NCBI GenBank assembly: GCA_045627045.1
Contig: JAZQMY010000018.1
Span: forward strand, 1-10,303
Reading direction: 5' to 3'
From: SIG351 sp045627045
GTDB lineage: Bacteria > Bacillota > Clostridia > HGM11327
Length of the DNA stretch: 10,303 bases
The position numbers and the translations under genes were made by a program. The notes beneath the pieces are model-generated. The model was not told the origin of the DNA. It saw only the letters and a list, made by a program, of their open reading frames with translations, and made no database searches. Below, one piece after another: positions 5,417-10,303 of the stretch (the first letter of the stretch is position 1; each line of letters starts with the position of its first letter).

Positions 5417-6475
5417 ATGTCAGTTAAAGTTGCTATTAATGGTTTTGGACGTATCGGTCGTCTCGCATTCAGACAGATGTTCGGTGCTGACGGCTACGAA
5501 GTTGTTGCTATCAACGACCTTACAAGCCCGAAGATGCTCGCTCATCTTCTCAAGTATGACTCAGCTCAGGGTAGTTACGTTAATCAGGGCCACGTTGTAA
5601 CATCAAAGGAACCTGTTCTTGCAGAAGACAAGAAGACAGTTCTCGTTCCCGGCTCTATCACAGTTGACGGCAAGGAGATCACTATCTATGCTATGCCTAA
5701 GGCTAACGAACTTCCTTGGGGAGAACTCGGTGTTGATGTAGTTCTCGAGTGCACAGGTTTCTATACATCAAAGGAAAAGTCAATGGCTCACATTGAAGCC
5801 GGTGCTAAGAAGGTTGTTATTTCTGCTCCTGCAGGCAACGACCTCAAGACAATCGTATTCAACGTAAACCACAAGGAACTCACAGCTGAAGACCAGGTTA
5901 TTTCTGCTGCTTCATGCACAACAAACTGCCTCGCTCCTATGGCTAAGGCTCTTAACGATTTCGCTCCTATCCAGAGCGGTATCATGACAACAGTTCATGC
6001 TTACACAGGCGACCAGATGATTCTTGACGGTCCTCAGCGTAAGGGTGATCTCCGTCGTGCTCGTGCCGGCGCAGAGAACATTGTTCCTAACTCAACAGGC
6101 GCTGCTAAGGCTATTGGCCTCGTTATCCCTGAACTCAACGGCAAGCTCATCGGCTCAGCTCAGCGTGTTCCGGTAAAGACAGGTTCAACAACAATTCTTG
6201 TTGCTGTTGTTAAGGGCAAGGACATCACAAAGGATGCTATCAACGCTGCTATGAAGGCTGCTGCAACAGAGTCTTTCGGCTACAACGAGGAAGAAATCGT
6301 TTCTTCTGATATCATCGGAAGCAGATTCGGTTCAATCTTCGATGCTACACAGACAATGGTAGCAAAGATTGACGACGACACATATCAGGTTCAGGTTGTA
6401 TCCTGGTATGACAACGAGAACTCATACACAAGCCAGATGGTTAGAACTATCAAGTACTTCGCTGAGCTCGCTTAA
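5417..6475 (+). CDS. gap: Glyceraldehyde-3-phosphate dehydrogenase, NAD-dependent, phosphorylating
   Basis: This 352-residue cytosolic enzyme converts glyceraldehyde-3-phosphate, NAD+ and phosphate to 1,3-bisphosphoglycerate and NADH. The N-terminal Rossmann motif is INGFGRIGR (7-15) and D34 in INDLT indicates NAD preference. The catalytic cysteine is C167 in SCTTNC and its partner is H194 in TTVHAYTGDQ. Phosphate-site and S-loop sequence LRRARAGAENIVPNSTGAAKAIGLV and the WYDNENSY motif near the C terminus are intact. It is about 15 residues longer than Bacillus subtilis GapA, with the extra residues lying between about 53 and 80 in the coenzyme domain. The S-loop region resembles the streptococcal type. 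Strong codon bias (GCT, GTT, AAG) and an excellent ribosome site indicate very high expression. It follows cggR by 110 bases, with its own probable promoter. Confidence 0.97.
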   Translation: MSVKVAINGFGRIGRLAFRQMFGADGYEVVAINDLTSPKMLAHLLKYDSAQGSYVNQGHVVTSKEPVLAEDKKTVLVPGSITVDGKEITIYAMPKANELPWGELGVDVVLECTGFYTSKEKSMAHIEAGAKKVVISAPAGNDLKTIVFNVNHKELTAEDQVISAASCTTNCLAPMAKALNDFAPIQSGIMTTVHAYTGDQMILDGPQRKGDLRRARAGAENIVPNSTGAAKAIGLVIPELNGKLIGSAQRVPVKTGSTTILVAVVKGKDITKDAINAAMKAAATESFGYNEEEIVSSDIIGSRFGSIFDATQTMVAKIDDDTYQVQVVSWYDNENSYTSQMVRTIKYFAELA

Positions 6476-6502
6476 TCTAAATATAATACAATCGATTTCA
6501 AT

Positions 6503-6539
6503 TCCGGGAATGCACCTCGCATTCCGGTGTATTCCCGGA
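6503..6539 (+). other. Long hairpin between gap and pgk with a competing inner hairpin
   Basis: The arm 6503-6516 pairs with 6526-6539 over 14 bp (one G-U), with loop 6517-6525. The same left arm can instead pair through GGAATGC (6507-6513) with GCATTCC (6519-6525), which lies in the loop of the long form. The two folds exclude each other. No T run follows directly, so this is more likely an mRNA 3'-end stabiliser or processing barrier for gap than a terminator. A T6 run occurs only at 6581-6586. Confidence 0.7.
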
Positions 6540-6608
6540 TTATCCGCATAACTGTGGAACCCAAAGAAATGCACCAACAATTTTTTATACGAAAGGCTTA
6601 GAATCACT

Positions 6609-7793
6609 ATGAATAAAGTTACTATTTATGACGTTGATTTCAAGGGCAAGAAGGCTCTTGTACGTGTTGACTTCAACGTACCTCAGGATGATGACGGCAA
6701 TATCACGGATGACACAAGAATCAAGGCAGCTCTGCCTACAATCAATTACCTCCTCGCAAACGGAGCAAAGGTAGTTCTTATGTCTCACCTCGGCAGACCG
6801 AAGGGCAAGTTTGATATGAAGTACACATTGAAGCCTGTTGCTGAAAGACTTTCTCAGTACATCGGCAAGCCCGTAACTCTTGCTGCTGACGTAATCGGAG
6901 ACAGCGCAAAGGCTGCTGTTGACGCTATGAAGGATGGCGACGTTGTAATGCTTGAAAACGTTCGTTTCGATCCTCGTGAAGAAAAGAATGATCCTGAGTT
7001 CGCAAAGATGCTTGCTCAGTTTGGCGATATTTATGTAAGCGATGCTTTCGGTGCTGTTCACAGAGCTCATGCTTCAACAGCCGGCGTTGCTGATTACCTC
7101 CCTGCTGTTGCAGGTCTCCTCATCAAGAAGGAACTTGACGTTATGGGCAATGCACTTTCTAATCCTGAAAGACCTTTCCTCGCTATTCTCGGCGGTAAGA
7201 AGGTTTCAGACAAGATCGGCGTAATTGAGAACCTCCTCGATAAGGTTGACGTTCTTATTATCGGCGGCGCTATGGCTTACACATTCTTCAAGTCAATGGG
7301 ATACAGCGTAGGTAATTCAATCTGCGAGCTCGATAAGCTTGACCTCGCTAAGGCTATGATGGCTAAAGCAAAGGAAAAGGGCGTTAAGCTTGTACTCCCT
7401 GTTGATACAGTAGTTGGTAAGGCTTTTGCCGAAGATTCAGAATGGCAGATCGTTGACAGCAGCAAGATCCCGGATGAATGGGAAGGCTTCGACATCGGAC
7501 CTAAGACAAGAGAACTCTTCGTTAACGAAATCAACAAGGCAAAGACAATCATCTGGAACGGACCTGTTGGCGTATCTGAAATTTCTATCTACGCTAACGG
7601 TACAATCGCAGTTGCAAACGCTGTTGCAGCTAACGAAGGCATTACGATCATCGGCGGCGGCGATTCAGCTGCTGCAGTTGAGAAGTTCAACCTCGCAGAC
7701 AAGATGACTCATGTTTCAACAGGCGGCGGCGCTTCTCTCGAATTCCTCGAGGGTAAGGCTCTTCCGGGCATTGAGGCTCTTAACAATAAGTAA
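6609..7793 (+). CDS. pgk: Phosphoglycerate kinase
   Basis: This 394-residue cytosolic monomer transfers phosphate from 1,3-bisphosphoglycerate to ADP, the first ATP-yielding step of glycolysis. Substrate-site motifs in the N-terminal domain are VRVDFNVP (18-25, with D21 and N23), SHLGRPKG (59-66) and ENVRF (116-120). The nucleotide domain has GGKKVSDK (195-202), WNGPVGV, the GGGDS loop (349-353) and the C-terminal STGGGASLEFLEGK. Length is normal for the bacterial family. The WNGPVGV segment is followed by SEISIYANGT instead of the commoner phenylalanine-rich form, a minor variation. The ribosome site GAAAGG (6591-6596) is 12 bases from ATG, slightly long. It is 133 bases after gap, a gap filled mostly by the hairpin. 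Confidence 0.97.
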   Translation: MNKVTIYDVDFKGKKALVRVDFNVPQDDDGNITDDTRIKAALPTINYLLANGAKVVLMSHLGRPKGKFDMKYTLKPVAERLSQYIGKPVTLAADVIGDSAKAAVDAMKDGDVVMLENVRFDPREEKNDPEFAKMLAQFGDIYVSDAFGAVHRAHASTAGVADYLPAVAGLLIKKELDVMGNALSNPERPFLAILGGKKVSDKIGVIENLLDKVDVLIIGGAMAYTFFKSMGYSVGNSICELDKLDLAKAMMAKAKEKGVKLVLPVDTVVGKAFAEDSEWQIVDSSKIPDEWEGFDIGPKTRELFVNEINKAKTIIWNGPVGVSEISIYANGTIAVANAVAANEGITIIGGGDSAAAVEKFNLADKMTHVSTGGGASLEFLEGKALPGIEALNNK

Positions 7794-7806
7794 TATAAAA
7801 ATTAAA

Positions 7807-7843
7807 CCCATGGGCGGATTTTATCATCCGCCCCGGGCTTTTT
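7807..7843 (+). terminator. Terminator-like hairpin between pgk and tpiA
   Basis: GGGCGGAT (7812-7819) pairs perfectly with ATCCGCCC (7826-7833) around the loop TTTATC. An outer CCC/GGG helix (7807-7809 with 7835-7837) is joined by a small internal loop. C and five T residues follow (7839-7843). The shape is that of an intrinsic terminator, but it sits inside the operon, with the tpiA ribosome site directly after the T run. It probably causes partial termination, or protects the 3' end of a gap-pgk message. Confidence 0.7.
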
Positions 7844-7861
7844 AAGAAAGGCACAAAAAAT

Positions 7862-8608
7862 ATGAGAAAAGCTATAATTGCCGGCAACTGGAAAATGAAT
7901 AAGACTCCGGCTGAAGCTGTTGAGCTCGTAAACTCACTCAAGCCGCTCGTAGCTGATTCAAAGGATGACGTAGTTGTTTGCCCTCCTTTCGTTGATCTTC
8001 CTGCAGTTGTTGAAGCTGTCAAGGGTTCAAACATCAAGGTTGGCGCACAGAACGTTCATTTTGAGAAGTCAGGCGCTTTCACGGCTGAAGTTTCAGTTGA
8101 TATGCTCAAGGAACTCGGCGTTGAATATGTAATCGTCGGCCATTCAGAGAGAAGACAGTACTTCGGTGAAACAGACGAAGTTGTAAATAAGCGTGCTCTC
8201 GCAGCACTCGCAGGCGGCATCACACCTATCATCTGTGTAGGTGAGCTCAAGAGTGAAAGAGTTGCAGGCATCACACACGCTATAGTTGAAAAGCAGACAA
8301 GACTCGTTCTTGCAGGCATGACAGACGATCAGGTCAAGACATGCGTTATCGCATACGAACCGGTATGGGCTATCGGAACAGGTCTTACAGCTACTAAGGA
8401 AGATGCTGAAGAAGTAATTTCATTCATCCGTTCTATCGTTAAGGATATGTACGGCAGCGAAGTTGCTGAAGCAATCAGAATCCAGTACGGCGGCAGCATG
8501 AATCCGAAGAATGCTTCAGAACTCATGAGTATGCCTGATATTGACGGCGGTCTTATCGGCGGTGCAAGCCTTAAGGCTCCCGATTTCTCAAGCGTAGTTC
8601 ACTATTGA
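7862..8608 (+). CDS. tpiA: Triosephosphate isomerase
   Basis: This 248-residue TIM-barrel enzyme interconverts dihydroxyacetone phosphate and glyceraldehyde-3-phosphate. The catalytic residues are present: N9 and K11 in AGNWKMN, H94 in VIVGHSERR and E166 in AYEPVWAIGTG, the last also containing the mobile loop. The phosphate-binding IQYGGSM and DGGLIGGASL motifs near the end are intact. Length is standard. The ribosome site AAGAAAGG ends ten bases before ATG and starts right after the T run of the hairpin upstream. gpmI follows 18 bases after the stop. Confidence 0.97.
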   Translation: MRKAIIAGNWKMNKTPAEAVELVNSLKPLVADSKDDVVVCPPFVDLPAVVEAVKGSNIKVGAQNVHFEKSGAFTAEVSVDMLKELGVEYVIVGHSERRQYFGETDEVVNKRALAALAGGITPIICVGELKSERVAGITHAIVEKQTRLVLAGMTDDQVKTCVIAYEPVWAIGTGLTATKEDAEEVISFIRSIVKDMYGSEVAEAIRIQYGGSMNPKNASELMSMPDIDGGLIGGASLKAPDFSSVVHY

Positions 8609-8626
8609 TCCGGAGAAATTAAAAGC

Positions 8627-10177
8627 ATGAGTAAAGATTTGACAATGCTTATAATCATGGACGGTTTCGGTATTACCGACGTAGAAAACGGAAATGCTGT
8701 CAAAATGGCTAAAACGCCTGTTCTTGACAATCTTTTCGCAACACGTCCCTATACACTCATCGATGCAAGCGGAAGAGCAGTAGGTCTTCCGGATGGACAG
8801 ATGGGTAACTCCGAAGTCGGACATATCAACATAGGCGCAGGCAGAATAGTCGATCAGGAGCTTATGAGAATTACAAGAACCGTCGAGAACGGTGAGTTCT
8901 TCAAGAATGAAGTTCTTATCGAAGCTATCGAGAATGCAAAGAAGAACAATTCAGCTCTTCACACATACGGTCTCGTTTCTCCCGGCGGCGTTCATTCTCA
9001 CACAGATCACCTCCTTGCAGTTGTTGAAATGGCAAAGAGAATGGGGCTCGACAGAGTATACGTTCATTGCTTTATGGATGGCAGAGACGTTCCTCCGGCA
9101 TCAGGCAAGGGCTTCATCGAAGACCTCGAAAATAATCTTGCAAAGATCGGTAACGGCAAAATTGCTTCTGTTTCAGGCAGATATTATGCTATGGACAGAG
9201 ACAATCGTTGGGAAAGAGTTGAAAAGGCTTATGCAGCTCTCGTTTACGGCGAAGGCGAAACAGCTTCTTCAGCCGTTGAAGCTATGCAGAATTCTTACGA
9301 TAAGGACGTTACGGATGAATTCGTAGTTCCGACGGTTATCGTAGAAAACGGCAAGCCTGTTGCAACGATAAAGGATAACGATTCAATCGTATTCTTCAAT
9401 TTCAGACCTGACAGAGCAAGAGAAATTACAAGAACTCTCGTTTATGATGATTTCTCAGGCTTTGAGAGAAAGATCGCTCCGAAGAATCTCTATTACGTTA
9501 CAATGACGCAGTACGATGAGTCTTTCGGCGATAAGGTCCACATCGCATTCAAGCCTCAGGGTACACCCAAGAATATGCTTGCGGAATACCTTTCAGATAA
9601 CGGTCTCAGACAGCTCCACATTGCTGAAACTGAGAAGTATGCTCACGTTACTTTCTTCTTCAATAACGGTCTCAACGATCCGTTCAAGAACGAAGACAGA
9701 ATACTCATCGCATCGCCTAAGGTTCCTACATACGACCTCAAGCCTTCTATGAGCGCAAACGAAGTAACAGAAGCAGTAATTAAGGAAATCAAAGAAGAAA
9801 AGTATGACGTAATCATCCTCAATTTCGCAAACTGCGATATGGTAGGACATACAGGCGTAATTCCGGCAGCAGTTGAAGCTGTTGAAACAGTTGATACATG
9901 CCTCGGAAAGATACTTGAAGCGCTTAACGGCATCAAGTACAATCTCTTCATCACTGCCGATCACGGTAATGCTGAAAAGATGATTGATCCGTCAACAAAT
10001 CAGCCTCACACGGCTCACACAACCAACAAGGTTCCGTTTATCGCTGTAAGCAATCTTCACAACGATATCCAGCTCAATGATGGCGGAAAGCTTGCTGATA
10101 TCGCTCCTACGATGCTCGACATCATGGGAATGAAAATACCTGCAGAAATGACAGGCGTAAGTCTGATCAAAAAATAA
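8627..10177 (+). CDS. gpmI: 2,3-bisphosphoglycerate-independent phosphoglycerate mutase (iPGM)
   Basis: This 516-residue enzyme of the alkaline phosphatase superfamily isomerises 3-phosphoglycerate to 2-phosphoglycerate using two metal ions, usually Mn2+ in Gram-positive bacteria. D12 in MDGFG and the phosphoserine nucleophile S62 in GQMGNSEVGH occupy the numbers known from the Geobacillus stearothermophilus enzyme. H123 in GGVHSHTDHL and R153-D154 in MDGRDVPP line the phosphotransferase domain. NFRPDRAREI provides substrate arginines. Metal ligands D404 and H408 (NCDMVGHTG) and D445-H446 (TADHGNAE) are present, with HTAHTTNKVPF near the C terminus. GGAG at 8612-8615 is 11 bases before the start. 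The gene is 19 bases ahead of eno and clearly cotranscribed with tpiA. Confidence 0.97.
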   Translation: MSKDLTMLIIMDGFGITDVENGNAVKMAKTPVLDNLFATRPYTLIDASGRAVGLPDGQMGNSEVGHINIGAGRIVDQELMRITRTVENGEFFKNEVLIEAIENAKKNNSALHTYGLVSPGGVHSHTDHLLAVVEMAKRMGLDRVYVHCFMDGRDVPPASGKGFIEDLENNLAKIGNGKIASVSGRYYAMDRDNRWERVEKAYAALVYGEGETASSAVEAMQNSYDKDVTDEFVVPTVIVENGKPVATIKDNDSIVFFNFRPDRAREITRTLVYDDFSGFERKIAPKNLYYVTMTQYDESFGDKVHIAFKPQGTPKNMLAEYLSDNGLRQLHIAETEKYAHVTFFFNNGLNDPFKNEDRILIASPKVPTYDLKPSMSANEVTEAVIKEIKEEKYDVIILNFANCDMVGHTGVIPAAVEAVETVDTCLGKILEALNGIKYNLFITADHGNAEKMIDPSTNQPHTAHTTNKVPFIAVSNLHNDIQLNDGGKLADIAPTMLDIMGMKIPAEMTGVSLIKK

Positions 10178-10196
10178 TATAAAGGAAGTAAAGAAC

Positions 10197-10303
10197 ATGA
10201 CAACAATTATTGACGTAATCGGCAGAGAAGTTTTGGATTCACGTGGCAATCCTACTGTTGAAGTTGAAGTATATCTTGAAGGCGGCGCAATGGGCAGAGC
10301 ATC
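10197..10303 (+). CDS. eno: Enolase, N-terminal part (cut by the window edge)
   Basis: Thirty-five complete codons read MTTIIDVIGREVLDSRGNP and continue TVEVEVYLEGGAMGRA. The I-x-x-V-x-G-R-E-V-L-D-S-R-G-N-P-T-V-E-V start is diagnostic of enolase, the Mg2+-dependent enzyme that dehydrates 2-phosphoglycerate to phosphoenolpyruvate. GRAS, where the sequence ends, is the beginning of the conserved active-site lid region. AAAGGAAG at 10181-10188 supplies the ribosome site. It completes the classical Gram-positive order gap-pgk-tpiA-gpmI-eno. The remaining roughly 390 residues lie outside the window. Confidence 0.95.
   Translation, partial: MTTIIDVIGREVLDSRGNPTVEVEVYLEGGAMGRA

Noticed and set aside
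6585..7070. 161-codon open frame on the minus strand
   Set aside because: It lies opposite the 5' part of pgk, has cysteine-, serine- and valine-rich composition typical of the antisense of a codon-biased gene, and shows no family motif. Shadow of pgk.
9593..9964. 123-codon open frame on the minus strand
   Set aside because: Antisense shadow of gpmI. Low-complexity translation and no supporting ribosome site or neighbour.
4136..10303. A novel system hidden in the glycolytic cluster
   Set aside because: All six genes have intact catalytic or effector residues and the classical order. No inserted or unexplained gene is present between them.

Overview
The window looks like the chromosome of a low-to-moderate GC, Gram-positive anaerobe of the class Clostridia, possibly Oscillospiraceae/Ruminococcus-like (the family is an inference). 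The reasons are Shine-Dalgarno sites of the AGGAGG type, sigma-A promoters with TGnTATAAT extended -10 elements, intrinsic terminators with T runs, and a CggR-led glycolytic cluster in the order known from Bacillus and Clostridium. All genes are on the + strand, intergenic gaps are short, and I see no mobile element, tRNA, rRNA or CRISPR array.

Positions 1-90 hold the last codons of an upstream gene and its terminator. Positions 104-4059 form a four-gene transcription unit with a near-consensus promoter and a clear terminator. It encodes a cytoplasmic five-bladed beta-propeller protein of glycoside-hydrolase type, a GH28-like right-handed beta-helix protein, a ten-helix EamA/DMT transporter and an AIM24 (TIGR00266-type) protein. 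The first two overlap by ATGA, lack signal peptides and probably act together on an imported plant-type oligosaccharide. The exact substrate cannot be read from the sequence.

Positions 4136-10303 (running off the window) are the lower-glycolysis cluster cggR-gap-pgk-tpiA-gpmI-eno. It covers triose phosphate to phosphoenolpyruvate. CggR has its DNA-binding and fructose-1,6-bisphosphate-binding residues in place. A 36-bp tandem operator with the geometry described for Bacillus subtilis CggR lies in the leader of its own mRNA, downstream of the promoter. gap appears to have a second promoter of its own, with a 14-bp palindrome at the predicted transcription start. Hairpins lie between gap and pgk and between pgk and tpiA. 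These probably set the differing expression levels inside the operon.

I find no convincing wholly new system. The glycolytic genes are canonical. The points worth a second look are the regulatory architecture of the cluster (operator, internal promoter with palindrome, alternative hairpins) and the cytoplasmic propeller/beta-helix enzyme pair.
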